A stretch of DNA of 64,000 nucleotides from Terriglobus roseus (GCF_900102185.1 NZ_LT629690.1:4340001-4404000); one strand, 5' to 3'. Positions 8,952 through 17,913 are shown, counted from the first letter of the stretch. A program made the numbers and translations. Notes: generated by a model not told the origin, from the letters alone.

Positions 8952-11900
8952 TTAGAACGAGTACTTCGCCGAAAGCTGCAACATGCGCGGTCCGGAACGC
9001 GTCGTGCTGATGCGCCCAAACGTGCCGCTCGCAGAGTCTTGCGCTGTGCCATCCGGGTTACCGTAGCTTGCAATGTTCAGCACGTTCGACGCATCCACAC
9101 GGAAGCTGATTCTCTGGCTATCCGTAATGTTGAAGTCCTTGAACACTGAAGCGTCATACTGCTGGTAACCAGGCGTGCGCTCCGTGCCAGGGCGCTGCGG
9201 GCTGATCACACCATCCGCAGGCAAACCGTACGCACACACACCGTTGTCCACGCCCGCGGTAAGGCAAGGCGTAGCGGAAGCATCGGTACCAAACCAGTGC
9301 TGCACGCTGCGATTCACAATCTTCAACGGACGGTACTTCACCATGCGCTGCTGATTGCTGTTCACACCAGAGTTCACGTTGTTGCTGGTGATCGTGATGG
9401 GGAAGCCCGTGTACACAAAACCAGAGGCAGCCACACGCCATCCGCCAACAAACTCGTCCACCACGCGTGGCATGTTGCCGCCAAACTTGCGGCCACGGCC
9501 AAACGGCAGTTCATACGTCGCCGTGAAGTTCACGTTATGACGAACGTCTGTACCGCTCGGACCGTATTCCAGCGAGTTATTACGAGGATCCGCAGCATAC
9601 GCGCTCGCTCCGGTAACGTTCGAAACACCATAGAAACCAATGCTGTTCGTCAACGCCTTCGCATACGCGTAGTTCGCCGTGAACTGCAGACCGCCACGCA
9701 GCCGCTGACGGAACGTAGCCTGCAGTGCGTTGTAGTTCGCCATCGCTTCCGATGCTGTCAAAGGCACCGTTCCCGACTGACCAACCACCTGGTAGTACGG
9801 CGACTTGTTCACCGCAAAGCAGGCAGCCGAGTTATACGCCACTAGCGATCCGTTCACAAAGCATGGCGCAGTCAACTGGTTCGCTGCCACAGCCTGGATC
9901 AGGTGATACGCATACTGACCCACGTAGCCCACCTGGAACGACGAGTAGTTGTTCAACTGGTACTCGCTCGTCAGGCTGTACTCCGTCACGGTTGATGGCT
10001 TCAGATTCGGAGCCCACGCACGGAACTTCCCACTGCAACTCGGATCGGTTGTGTATGAGCAGGTCGCATTTGCGTTCTGCGTGAATGCGTTCTCAGCCGT
10101 GGTGTACGTACCCGCAGCAGAAGCGGTAGGCGCGCCACCCGTGTATGAAATCGACGACTGGAATGGCGGGTTGATCGTCAGGCGAAGGTTCGCGCCCGTG
10201 CCTTCCATGTAGGTCGTCGTGCCAAAGCCACCACGCACCACAAGCTTCTGCTTCGGATTCCACGAGAAGCCAACACGCGGCATAAAGTTCGTCCACGTGG
10301 GGTTGTACAGCGCGCGGCTATTGCCGTTCTGTCCTGCCAGTTCAATCGCACCGGTTGTCAGGTTCAGGTTGGCTTGCTTGTTGTTCACTTCATAGATTGG
10401 CTGGTCGTATTCCCAACGCAGACCCAGGTTCACCGTCAGCGTCGGCATCAGCTTCCAGTCATCTTGAACAAACCACGCATCACGCCACTGGCGCTGGCCC
10501 GTGTGTCCTGCCAGCGTGCCGCGGCCTGCGGAGCTCGCACGGTCAAGATAGAAGTCCGCCACACCAAAGCCGCTCGCACCACTCACACCAGTGTTCGCCG
10601 TGTACTGGCCGTTGTAGCTGATCTGGCCCTGCGCACCATCGTTGCCCGTGTACAGGCTGTTCTGCTGATAGCGGATGAACTGTGCGCCCATCTTGATAAC
10701 GTGATTGCCCTTCTGGATCGTCAGGTTATCGCCATAGGTGAAGTTGTTCATCACGTTGTCGGAGTAAATGCCAGAGTTACCAAACGCCGCGCCACCACTG
10801 CTCGAGGAAAGGTTGTTGCCATCCGCATTGATGTTCTGCGCTGCAAATCCCGGAACCGGGCTGCCACCGCCAATGCCAACAGTTGCGTTGCCATTCGTAC
10901 CGAAGACACCGGTTGTATCTGTGGGCACGCCCTGATGCCATGCCGTACGGAAGAAGCCAGCGCGGAACTCATTCTGAATGGTCGGCGTAAACGTGTGAAC
11001 GTAGTTGATCGCTACGCCCTTCGTCGGATACGTCGAAGCCGTGGGGAACGCCAGCGCAATGGGCGACGTGTTGGTATCGCCCGCCGTGCTCTGGCTGTAG
11101 CGCACAAACATCGTGTCCTTGTCGCGGTAGCGGTAGTCCACCTTCGTATCAAACTGATCGTTGTAAATGCGCTGCTTCGTCACGCCACGGAAGTTGCCCG
11201 TCGTGATCGTGCCTGCCTGTGCCGCCTGGTTCGGCAACGGATACAGTTCAGGATGCGCAAACAGGTAGCGTGCCACCGGGTTCAGCGCGGTCGTCGGCAA
11301 CTGGTTATTTACAAACGCGGGCTTGCCTGCTGCCTGCGCGTCATACAACTGGTACGGCACCTCGCCAAAGTCACCCTGACGCATGCGCTGCGTGGCCACG
11401 TTCACATCCTGGTAGCCGCCCTTGTGGTATCGGTTGCCGGAGTAATCAGCAAAGAAGAACAGCTTGTCCTTCAACACCGGGCCACCGATGGTTCCACCAA
11501 AAATGTTGCTGGTCTCGCTCGTCTTCGGCACTGGCGTCGCACTCAGTCCGTTCGCCCAAGTGTTCGCGTTAAAGCTGTCGTCCGTCACGTAGTAGAAGGC
11601 GCTACCGTGGAACTTGTTCGTGCCGCTCTTCAGTAGCGCAATCACGTCGCCGCCGTTCACGTTGCCGTACTCGGCCTGCGCGTTGCTGCTCACGGTGCGG
11701 ACCTGATCCAGCGCATCCGGGCTCGGGTTGTAGCCAATCGTGTTGTTGATCGTCTCGTTGATCTCAATGCCATCCAGCAGATAGTTGTTCGCCTGCTGGC
11801 GGTTCCCATTCACTGAGACCTGCGCACCACCATCCTTACTGCGCTCAATAGCATTCTGTCCGGTGAACACCGTAGGATCGGTCGCCACGGCACCCGGCGT

Positions 11901-12374
11901 AAAGATCGTCAGAGATGCGAAGTTACGGCCCTGCAGCGGAATGCTGTTGATCGCATGCGTATCCAGCGTCATGCCCAGTTCGCCACTCTCGGTATTCAGC
12001 AGCGGCACCAGCGACGCCTGTACTTCAACCGTCTGGTTCGCTCCTTCGGCACTCAGCTTCGCGTCAAACTTCGCGTCCTGTCCCGCCTCCAGGCTGAACG
12101 GCCCAAGGGTCTGGGGCGCAAAGCCCTTCGCTTCAATGACTACTTTGTACTGGCCCACCTGCAGGAAGTGGATGTTGTACACACCGCCGCTCGTGCTCTG
12201 GGTGGTGCTGCTCACGTTGGTCTGCACATTGGTGACCGTTACCTTTGCATTCGGCAAAACGGCACCCGACGGGTCCGTCACGGTGCCGTTCACACTGCCG
12301 GTAATGGTCTGGGCATAGCTACAGGTCGACACCGCCACAAGGGCGACGGGAAGCATTCGGAACAACGACTTCAA
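8952..12374 (-). CDS. Oar-like TonB-dependent receptor
   Basis: About 1140 residues. The longest frame starts with GTG at 12434, but the TTG at 12374 has AAGGAG six bases upstream and gives a clean signal peptide (MKSLFRMLPVALV, cleavage after SYAQ). A carboxypeptidase-regulatory-like domain (residues about 22-110; GTVTDPSGAVLPNAKVTVTN) leads into a plug-like region (NYLLDGIEINETI, GGDVIALLKSGTNKFHGSAF). A large beta-barrel then ends in SAKYSF with a C-terminal phenylalanine, as expected for Bam-inserted proteins. It probably binds and imports a large glycan or peptide ligand. The GH92 mannosidase gene directly downstream suggests a mannose-containing ligand, an inference from position only. 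Its leader carries a perfect palindrome and a C-rich tract. Confidence 0.92.
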   Translation of the reverse strand: MKSLFRMLPVALVAVSTCSYAQTITGSVNGTVTDPSGAVLPNAKVTVTNVQTNVSSTTQSTSGGVYNIHFLQVGQYKVVIEAKGFAPQTLGPFSLEAGQDAKFDAKLSAEGANQTVEVQASLVPLLNTESGELGMTLDTHAINSIPLQGRNFASLTIFTPGAVATDPTVFTGQNAIERSKDGGAQVSVNGNRQQANNYLLDGIEINETINNTIGYNPSPDALDQVRTVSSNAQAEYGNVNGGDVIALLKSGTNKFHGSAFYYVTDDSFNANTWANGLSATPVPKTSETSNIFGGTIGGPVLKDKLFFFADYSGNRYHKGGYQDVNVATQRMRQGDFGEVPYQLYDAQAAGKPAFVNNQLPTTALNPVARYLFAHPELYPLPNQAAQAGTITTGNFRGVTKQRIYNDQFDTKVDYRYRDKDTMFVRYSQSTAGDTNTSPIALAFPTASTYPTKGVAINYVHTFTPTIQNEFRAGFFRTAWHQGVPTDTTGVFGTNGNATVGIGGGSPVPGFAAQNINADGNNLSSSSGGAAFGNSGIYSDNVMNNFTYGDNLTIQKGNHVIKMGAQFIRYQQNSLYTGNDGAQGQISYNGQYTANTGVSGASGFGVADFYLDRASSAGRGTLAGHTGQRQWRDAWFVQDDWKLMPTLTVNLGLRWEYDQPIYEVNNKQANLNLTTGAIELAGQNGNSRALYNPTWTNFMPRVGFSWNPKQKLVVRGGFGTTTYMEGTGANLRLTINPPFQSSISYTGGAPTASAAGTYTTAENAFTQNANATCSYTTDPSCSGKFRAWAPNLKPSTVTEYSLTSEYQLNNYSSFQVGYVGQYAYHLIQAVAANQLTAPCFVNGSLVAYNSAACFAVNKSPYYQVVGQSGTVPLTASEAMANYNALQATFRQRLRGGLQFTANYAYAKALTNSIGFYGVSNVTGASAYAADPRNNSLEYGPSGTDVRHNVNFTATYELPFGRGRKFGGNMPRVVDEFVGGWRVAASGFVYTGFPITITSNNVNSGVNSNQQRMVKYRPLKIVNRSVQHWFGTDASATPCLTAGVDNGVCAYGLPADGVISPQRPGTERTPGYQQYDASVFKDFNITDSQRISFRVDASNVLNIASYGNPDGTAQDSASGTFGRISTTRSGPRMLQLSAKYSF

Positions 12375-12831
12375 ATTGGCACTCCTTACAGCGTTGGGGG
12401 AGGGGGTGGTGGGGGGAAGAACGTGTGCGCACACGATTTGTTCGGTAGCTCACGTTCACTGCAAACGGCTTTTTGCCGTAAATCCCACGCTAAGCGATAA
12501 ATGAAGTGTTTCGATAGGGAAATATTTTCCGTCCCGTAACAATTCACGCCAAAGCGCCGCGAAAGGGACGCCAATCTCTGCAAGTGCCATTCCCATCGAC
12601 CGCTCACTCACCCTTCGCCCCTGAGCTCGGCCCCAAATTCCCAAATCGGAACGCCAAGCACTGCAGAACCCAGCAGATGCCGTCGCATACCCCAAAAGTG
12701 TTATCCGCCTAACCCAAGGGGTGTTATTCCTACCCCAGACTTCCGCCGATTAACGTTACGGCAAGAGTTCGCAAGCCCCGAACTCCCGGTCTGTTGCACT
12801 ACTTTGCTTTTCTGCCTGAAAGGTCTCTCTC
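12375..12831. other. Intergenic leader region between divergent transcription units
   Basis: No convincing gene. On the minus strand it is the leader of the receptor gene: a C-rich tract directly upstream of the ribosome binding site (G-rich on the plus strand, 12394-12418) and a 14-bp palindrome at 12422. Toward 12.7 kb there are two related stretches containing GTGTTAT and a run of C (about 12699-12746). The right end should hold the promoter of the small ORF and perhaps lepA. I could not pick out a clear -35/-10 pair. Confidence 0.6.
12422..12435. promoter_or_regulatory. Perfect 14-bp palindrome, candidate operator
   Basis: CGTGTGCGCACACG reads the same on both strands. It lies about 50 bases upstream of the likely TTG start of the receptor gene. 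It could be a dimeric regulator site or a leader hairpin; neither is shown. Confidence 0.4.
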
Positions 12832-12915
12832 ATGCTTCTCGGTTCACTCTTCGTAGCTGGATTCGTCATCGCCATCGTGGCTGGTTTCGCCAAGGTGGAA
12901 GATAGCTCGTACTAA
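12832..12915 (+). CDS. Possible 27-residue single-span membrane peptide
   Basis: An ATG at 12832 with AAAGG eight bases upstream opens a 27-codon frame ending in TAA. The product starts MLLGSLFVAGF, has one hydrophobic span over residues 2-19 and ends in a short charged tail (KVEDSSY). Start signal, composition and stop all look gene-like, but so short a frame could occur by chance. It precedes lepA by about 160 bases on the same strand. I do not recognise a family, and the sequence differs from KdpF-type peptides. Confidence 0.45.
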   Translation: MLLGSLFVAGFVIAIVAGFAKVEDSSY

Positions 12916-13014
12916 AACTGGCTTTTAACGCCCTCAACCCTCCCCCAGTTCCACCCCTCTTACCCTCAGTCATTTCCATGCCCCATAGCGACCTCCCTCA
13001 ATACGAGGGGGTCC

Positions 13015-13053
13015 ACGTCGCGAAAGCGACGTCGAGCACGGCACGAAGTGCCG
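13015..13053 (+). other. Two tandem stem-loops upstream of lepA
   Basis: Hairpin one: ACGTCGC (13015-13021), GAAA tetraloop, GCGACGT (13026-13032). Hairpin two: CGGCAC (13039-13044), GAA loop, GTGCCG (13048-13053). They sit 25-60 bases before the lepA ATG. They may be a leader structure or a REP-like intergenic repeat. Confidence 0.6.
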
Positions 13054-13077
13054 AAGCACGTAGAATTAAGGGTGAGC

Positions 13078-14877
13078 ATGGACCCCAAGTACATACGTAA
13101 TTTCGCGATCATCGCGCACATCGACCACGGCAAGTCGACCCTCTCTGATCGCCTCCTCGAACTCACCGGCTCGCTCACGCAGCGAGAGATGCAGGCGCAG
13201 GTCCTCGACGCCATGGACCTCGAGCGCGAACGCGGTATCACCATCAAGGCCCACTCGGTCCGCATGATGTACCAGGCCCACGACGGCCAGACCTACCAGC
13301 TCAACCTCATCGACACCCCCGGCCACGTCGACTTCAGTTATGAAGTCAGCCGCTCCCTCGCCTCCTGCGAAGGCGCCCTCCTCGTGGTCGACGCCTCACA
13401 GGGCGTAGAAGCCCAGACCCTGGCCAACGCCTACCTCGCCATCTCCAACGGCCTCGAGATCATCCCTGTTATCAACAAGATCGACCTCCCCAGCGCCGAC
13501 ATCCCGCGCACCAAGGAGATGATCGAAAACACCGTAGGCCTGCCCGCAGACGACGCCATCGCCGTCTCCGCAAAGACCGGCCTCAACGTAGCCGACATCC
13601 TCGAAGCCGTCGTCGCACTCATCCCGCCCCCCACCGGCGACAGCGAGAAGCCGCTCCAGGCGCTCATCTTCGACAGCTGGTTCGACCCCTACAAGGGCGT
13701 CATCGTGCTCGCCCGCGTCATCAACGGCACCCTCCGCAAGGGCCAGCGCATCAAGCTCATGTCCAACGGCAAAGTCTTCGACGTGGAATCCATGGGCGTC
13801 CTCACCCCCAAGCCCGTCGAAATCGCCGAGCTCTCCGCAGGCGAAGTCGGCTTCTTCGTCGCAACCATCAAAGACGTGGCAGACACCAAGGTCGGCGACA
13901 CCATCACTGACCCCACCAACCCCGCCACTGAAATGCTCCCCGGCTTCGAAGACATCAAGTCCATGGTCTTCGCCGGCCTCTACACCGTAGAAAGCCACGA
14001 GCACGGAGCCCTGCGCGAAGCCCTCGGCAAGCTCAAGCTCAACGACGCATCCTTCTCCTTCGAGCCCGAGTCCTCCGTAGCCCTCGGCTTCGGCTTCCGC
14101 TGCGGCTTCCTCGGCCTGCTCCACATGGAAATCATCCAGGAGCGTCTCGAGCGCGAGTTCGGACTCGACCTCATCACCACCGCCCCCGGCGTGGGTTACA
14201 AGGTCCACCTCACCGGCGGCACCACGCTTGAAGTGCAAAACCCCTCGCGCTGGCCCGACCCCACGACCATCGACTCGGTCGAAGAGCCCGTCATCATCGC
14301 CAAAATCCTCACCAACGAGGAGTACGTCGGCAACATCCTCAAGCTCGTCGAAGAAAAGCGCGGCAAGCAGCAGAACATGGAGTACGTCTCCGCCAACCGC
14401 GTCATGATCACCTACGAGCTCCCGCTCAATGAGATCGTGCTCGACTTCTACGACCGCCTCAAGTCCGTCAGCCGCGGCTACGCCTCACTCGACTACCACC
14501 TCTCCGGCACCTGGACCAGCCCCATGGTCAAGATGGACATCCTCGTCTCCGGCGAACCCGTTGACGCACTCAGCATCATCGTCCATCGCGACTTCGCCTA
14601 CGAACGCGGCAAAGCCCTCGTCCACAAGATGAAGGAGCTCATCCCCCGCCAGATGTTTGAGGTCGCCATCCAGGCCGCCATCGGCAGCAAGATCGTAGCG
14701 CGCGAAACAGTAAGTGCCATCAAAAAGGACGTACTCGCCAAGTGCTACGGCGGCGACATCAGCCGAAAGCGCAAACTCCTCGACAAGCAAAAAGAGGGCA
14801 AAAAGCGCATGAAGCGAATCGGCAAAGTAGACATCCCCCAGGAAGCCTTCCTCGCAGTCCTAAAAGTCGGGGAGTAA
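13078..14877 (+). CDS. lepA: Elongation factor 4 (LepA), ribosome-dependent GTPase
   Basis: A full-length LepA of 599 residues, the usual size. The start is ATG at 13078 with AAGG seven bases upstream; an in-frame GTG at 13048 lies inside the second leader hairpin and is less likely. GTPase motifs are clear: AHIDHGKST (G1, about residues 13-21), DTPGHVDF (G3, about 82), NKIDLP (G4, about 137) and SAKTG (G5). EF-G-like domains II, III and V follow, then the LepA-specific C-terminal domain ([38 protein letters not shown]). LepA acts on stalled or mistranslocated ribosomes and in initiation or biogenesis. Its last 53 bases have a degenerate second copy at 16093. Confidence 0.97.
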   Translation: MDPKYIRNFAIIAHIDHGKSTLSDRLLELTGSLTQREMQAQVLDAMDLERERGITIKAHSVRMMYQAHDGQTYQLNLIDTPGHVDFSYEVSRSLASCEGALLVVDASQGVEAQTLANAYLAISNGLEIIPVINKIDLPSADIPRTKEMIENTVGLPADDAIAVSAKTGLNVADILEAVVALIPPPTGDSEKPLQALIFDSWFDPYKGVIVLARVINGTLRKGQRIKLMSNGKVFDVESMGVLTPKPVEIAELSAGEVGFFVATIKDVADTKVGDTITDPTNPATEMLPGFEDIKSMVFAGLYTVESHEHGALREALGKLKLNDASFSFEPESSVALGFGFRCGFLGLLHMEIIQERLEREFGLDLITTAPGVGYKVHLTGGTTLEVQNPSRWPDPTTIDSVEEPVIIAKILTNEEYVGNILKLVEEKRGKQQNMEYVSANRVMITYELPLNEIVLDFYDRLKSVSRGYASLDYHLSGTWTSPMVKMDILVSGEPVDALSIIVHRDFAYERGKALVHKMKELIPRQMFEVAIQAAIGSKIVARETVSAIKKDVLAKCYGGDISRKRKLLDKQKEGKKRMKRIGKVDIPQEAFLAVLKVGE

Positions 14878-14926
14878 GTCTTATTCACTTATCGCGGACA
14901 GTAGGTGATCGGCGGAGCAGTTGGGA

Positions 14927-15550
14927 CTAATTAGCTTTAGGCGAGGGGATCGTCCGAGAAACATTCGAAATCGGCCCTAGTTCCTGCCAACTGTTTTCGT
15001 TGTATCGGAAAAGAAGCTCAGTACTGCATCCATCCTCCGGGATAAATACCTCAAAAGAGGGTTCCCCTCTCTTTACGAGAATTTGCCCCCTGCAGCCAGA
15101 GTGCGTTGTTCGACCCTGCGGTTGAAAAACATTAGACGTCTGATGCTCATATGTTTCAAGCCAGGTTCCATCCGCGGCTCGGATCCAAAGCCTTGGTTTC
15201 GGTTTCTGGAACTGTATGTAGCTCGACTCGAACGAAACTGGCAGCGAATCACCCTGCGAAGCAACCTCTGCTCTAGTGATCACATTCTCGGATGCAACCT
15301 CATTCTTTCGAATGCTTGCTTCCTGGTGTGACGAAAGCGCCGACAAAATGCCGATCAATGCACTGAAGACGGCTGTAACAGCAAACCCCCACTCGAGGTA
15401 GCCGGGGAGTTTTGCGGAATCTGTTTTTGAAGCAGCCTCCAGCTGGCGCTTGTAGAGATTCGGCCTGATAAAAAACCACAGTATGCTGATGGCAAATCCC
15501 GCGGAAGCGAGGAGAAGGACAGCAAGTTTGTTAAAGGCAAGAATTGTCAT
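14927..15550 (-). CDS. Unrecognised two-span membrane protein with a C-terminal soluble domain
   Basis: A 207-residue product I cannot assign to a family. Two hydrophobic spans are visible, about residues 7-25 (LAVLLLASAGFAISILWFF) and 53-72 (FAVTAVFSALIGILSALSS). About 130 mostly polar residues follow, with Trp/Tyr-rich beta-type sequence and two cysteines (HSGCRGQ, EDGCSTE) that could form a disulfide if the domain is periplasmic. Its ATG overlaps the stop of the gene upstream (15547-15550, ATGA type), so the two are almost surely cotranscribed and translationally coupled. Base composition is lower in GC than lepA next door. It lies in the segment between the two lepA 3' copies, which supports acquisition by transfer. 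Confidence 0.7.
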   Translation of the reverse strand: MTILAFNKLAVLLLASAGFAISILWFFIRPNLYKRQLEAASKTDSAKLPGYLEWGFAVTAVFSALIGILSALSSHQEASIRKNEVASENVITRAEVASQGDSLPVSFESSYIQFQKPKPRLWIRAADGTWLETYEHQTSNVFQPQGRTTHSGCRGQILVKRGEPSFEVFIPEDGCSTELLFRYNENSWQELGPISNVSRTIPSPKAN

Positions 15551-15945
15551 CCATCTACTCCAGTGTCGCTTCCAGATATTGTGGATAAATCATCTTTTAT
15601 CTGTTTGTTGGGAGTAGAAGGAGCGCTCTCGATCTTAGGATTAGTCAATACACTAAGCGCACCGACCCAACCAAAACCCGCCGAAAGACTCTGGAGTGCG
15701 TCCTGAGGGTGAAAAAAAATTGTCCCGATCACGGAACCAGTAAAAGCAACGACTACAAAATCAAGCCGGTCATAGAAAACGTCTGGCTTTCCTGGGAAAA
15801 GACGGCGGAGAGCAGGTGTCGTCCCCGCAAAACCTTTGTAGAGCGAGAACATATACATGGCGACAGAACCGAAAGCTGTGACGACAAAGTTGAGCTTGCC
15901 TGGAGTTGCGAACCGGAGGGTGGCGTCAACTAAAGGCGACCACAT
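15547..15945 (-). CDS. Unrecognised small membrane protein
   Basis: A 132-residue product from the ATG at 15945, which has AAGGGA nine bases upstream; the frame itself is open to 16014. Hydrophobic segments fall at about residues 20-37 (FVVTAFGSVAMYMFSLYKG), 62-80 (DFVVVAFTGSVIGTIFF) and weakly 88-104. The Ser/Thr/Asp-rich tail is cytoplasmic or disordered. It is the first gene of a two-gene unit with 14927-15550 (four-base overlap). No known domain is evident. The partner gene, low GC and position behind lepA suggest an accessory function, possibly defence-related together with the nuclease-like gene on the other strand, but that is only a positional guess. Confidence 0.62.
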   Translation of the reverse strand: MWSPLVDATLRFATPGKLNFVVTAFGSVAMYMFSLYKGFAGTTPALRRLFPGKPDVFYDRLDFVVVAFTGSVIGTIFFHPQDALQSLSAGFGWVGALSVLTNPKIESAPSTPNKQIKDDLSTISGSDTGVDG

Positions 15946-16092
15946 AAGATTTGTTCCCTTCAGCCCGGCCGGCAATCTGCAATGCAGCAAATGGTACCAC
16001 TGCTTCAACGGCAATCAAGAATAATGTCGACGTGACTCACTATCCGAAAATGCAAACTGCTCGCCAAACAAATGAGGGCAGGGAACGAACCT

Positions 16093-16145
16093 GCAAAGTA
16101 GACATCTCCCAGGAAGGCTCTCTCGCCGCCCTAAAAGTTGGAGAA
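16093..16145 (+). pseudogene. Degenerate second copy of the lepA 3' end
   Basis: Aligned base by base, 16093-16145 matches the last coding bases of lepA (14822-14874) at 44 of 53 positions. The reading frame is kept: lepA ends [18 protein letters not shown] and this copy reads CKVDISQEGSLAALKVGE. No other part of lepA is present. It looks like a remnant left when DNA entered at the lepA 3' end, or the far att-like repeat of such an element. Confidence 0.75.
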
Positions 16146-16164
16146 CTTTTTTTACGAGCGCGCG

Positions 16165-17913
16165 ATGGCAAAGATTGAAGTCGTTGTATTTCTCACCTGT
16201 GAGGAGCTGACAGGTAAAGCTGTCGTTGAGGCTGACTTTATCGCCTCGCTCCGGCGCTTCAGCCGAGACTCGATACTTCGGTTATGTTCGTTCATAGCAC
16301 TCGTACTTGAGACCTATAAACGAGGTTCGAAAACAGAGAATGTCCAAGCGTCGCTGCTGTACGACTTCTTTCCTCCGAAAGTAGCGGCGGAATTTGTTTG
16401 TTTGCTTTGGGCGTCTTCCGAACGACGTCGATTACTCTTTCACCGACGCCAGCTTCTCTTGCTAGCAAAATACGCAGTTACACACTGTCCTTCGAATGGG
16501 ATGAACGCGGTCGGAAACATGCTCTTTGGGGTTCTGCTCATTCAAGCGAATGATCTCTTAGACAACCCTACTCCGATGACATCTACCGTATTGAGCAGTC
16601 GGGAAGACATGGCTGCGTTCATTACAACTATGGTGTCTGCAGGCGAATATGCGCATCGAATGCCCGCACAGACATTCGCAAGATCTAGGAAATTGCTTGT
16701 AGATATTCCAAAGAAGTTATTCCCTACCCTCGATCTCAATTGTCAATTCGAAAGCGTAACAGGGCTATCCCTAGAACTTTACTTAGGGCTATCCGTTACA
16801 GCTCTGGCCAAATTTTTCAGGTACCAAGACAGCGATTGGTTGAAACATGCCGATGAAGCTACTTTGCTGGCAAACAATCTCATAGTTGAAGGGTCCTCGG
16901 CAAGAGACGTAAATATCCTCCTTAACATCATCGCTGCGTCTCCCTCTAAGCTCAAAGCCCTTTACGCAGGGCGGACAGCACGCAAGAACGACAGCACGAT
17001 GTTTCGAGATTTTCCGTTTGTCGAATCAGTGGCAAATTTTGGTCTTATCAATCAGACGCAGGTGTTCTTACCCATTGACTTGGAATTCATGATGGACAAG
17101 TTGTTAGGCGGACCTTTTTGGACATTGAAGGCCACAGTTCCACAATTCGAGTCGCTTTATTGGGGGAAAATCTTTGAAGCGTACACGCAGGATATTTTGA
17201 CTCGCGCTTCTTCAGGGACAAATCAGTCCGTATATTGCAACCCTGTATATGCAGATAATCCTTTGGAAGAAATCTGTGACGTCCTCATTTTGTGCGGCGA
17301 AACGGTAGTCCTTCTAGAAACCAAGACATGTATGCTTGATGCTTCCTCGAAATATGAGGGAAAGCCTGAACTATTACTGGCAAAGCTAGAGAAGCTTCTG
17401 GTTGGCTCACCAGAAAAGCCCAAGGCCGTGAGGCAATTAGCCAAGGCGGTTAGAAATCTCTTTCAGGAAGGAAATCAACGTCTGGCGAAGGATATTGATC
17501 TTTCTCAGGTGAAGAGTTGCTTCTGTTCGACTGTTACGTTGGATTACATCGGCGGCGCAGCGGGAGTGGCAACACTTCTTTCGAGCTTCATGGACGAAAT
17601 CTTGGACTCTGAAAAGCTTCGTGTTCAGTTCGAAGGCCATTACACCACTAACATCGATGAGCTGGAAACAATGACTGGCTTTCTAAAATCGACAAATATT
17701 GGAGGCCTGCTCAATCTTTGGAAGATACAGAATCCAGCCCTTGGACGGCCTTTCGGAGCTCAGGATATTCAGTGCCTGAAGTGGGAGTACCCGCAATGGT
17801 TGGAACAAGACTTCCGCTCCATATTTGACAAGGCTCTTCGTCATGTTCTTCCGAAACAGTACGAAAAGCGGGGATTGTCGCTTCCCGAAAACCAACCTAT
17901 GCTCAAGAGTTAG
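16165..17913 (+). CDS. Putative PD-(D/E)XK-type nuclease, otherwise unrecognised
   Basis: A 582-residue protein from the ATG at 16165, a weak start without a clear ribosome binding site. A TTG at 16138 in the same frame lies within the lepA remnant. The N-terminal 330 residues are mostly helical and unassigned. The C-terminal part shows a restriction-nuclease core: helix Glu E338 (GKIFEAY), D372 in ICDVLIL, then E385-T-K387 in VVLLETKT, and Q424 in VRQLAKAV on a following helix. That order (E, D, ExK, Q) fits PD-(D/E)XK enzymes, which cut DNA or RNA using Mg2+. No helicase, methylase or ATPase partner is adjacent. Lower GC than its neighbours and its site behind the lepA remnant suggest horizontal transfer; a stand-alone defence role is inference. 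Confidence 0.68.
   Translation: MAKIEVVVFLTCEELTGKAVVEADFIASLRRFSRDSILRLCSFIALVLETYKRGSKTENVQASLLYDFFPPKVAAEFVCLLWASSERRRLLFHRRQLLLLAKYAVTHCPSNGMNAVGNMLFGVLLIQANDLLDNPTPMTSTVLSSREDMAAFITTMVSAGEYAHRMPAQTFARSRKLLVDIPKKLFPTLDLNCQFESVTGLSLELYLGLSVTALAKFFRYQDSDWLKHADEATLLANNLIVEGSSARDVNILLNIIAASPSKLKALYAGRTARKNDSTMFRDFPFVESVANFGLINQTQVFLPIDLEFMMDKLLGGPFWTLKATVPQFESLYWGKIFEAYTQDILTRASSGTNQSVYCNPVYADNPLEEICDVLILCGETVVLLETKTCMLDASSKYEGKPELLLAKLEKLLVGSPEKPKAVRQLAKAVRNLFQEGNQRLAKDIDLSQVKSCFCSTVTLDYIGGAAGVATLLSSFMDEILDSEKLRVQFEGHYTTNIDELETMTGFLKSTNIGGLLNLWKIQNPALGRPFGAQDIQCLKWEYPQWLEQDFRSIFDKALRHVLPKQYEKRGLSLPENQPMLKS

Noticed and set aside
10374-11636. 420-residue plus-strand frame inside the receptor at 9.0-12.4 kb
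   Set aside because: Shadow of the minus-strand receptor; Arg/Val/His-rich with no recognisable fold or start signal.
13396-14238. 280-residue acidic minus-strand frame inside lepA
   Set aside because: Mirror of lepA codons; composition is only Asp, Glu, Gly and Val.
16138-16164. TTG at 16138 as start of the nuclease-like gene
   Set aside because: It lies within the lepA remnant and has no ribosome binding site; the ATG at 16165 is simpler, although also weak.
15951-16178. 75-residue plus-strand frame containing the lepA-like segment as an intact gene
   Set aside because: Only its last third resembles LepA; the rest has no start signal and overlaps the membrane-protein gene. Better read as a remnant.
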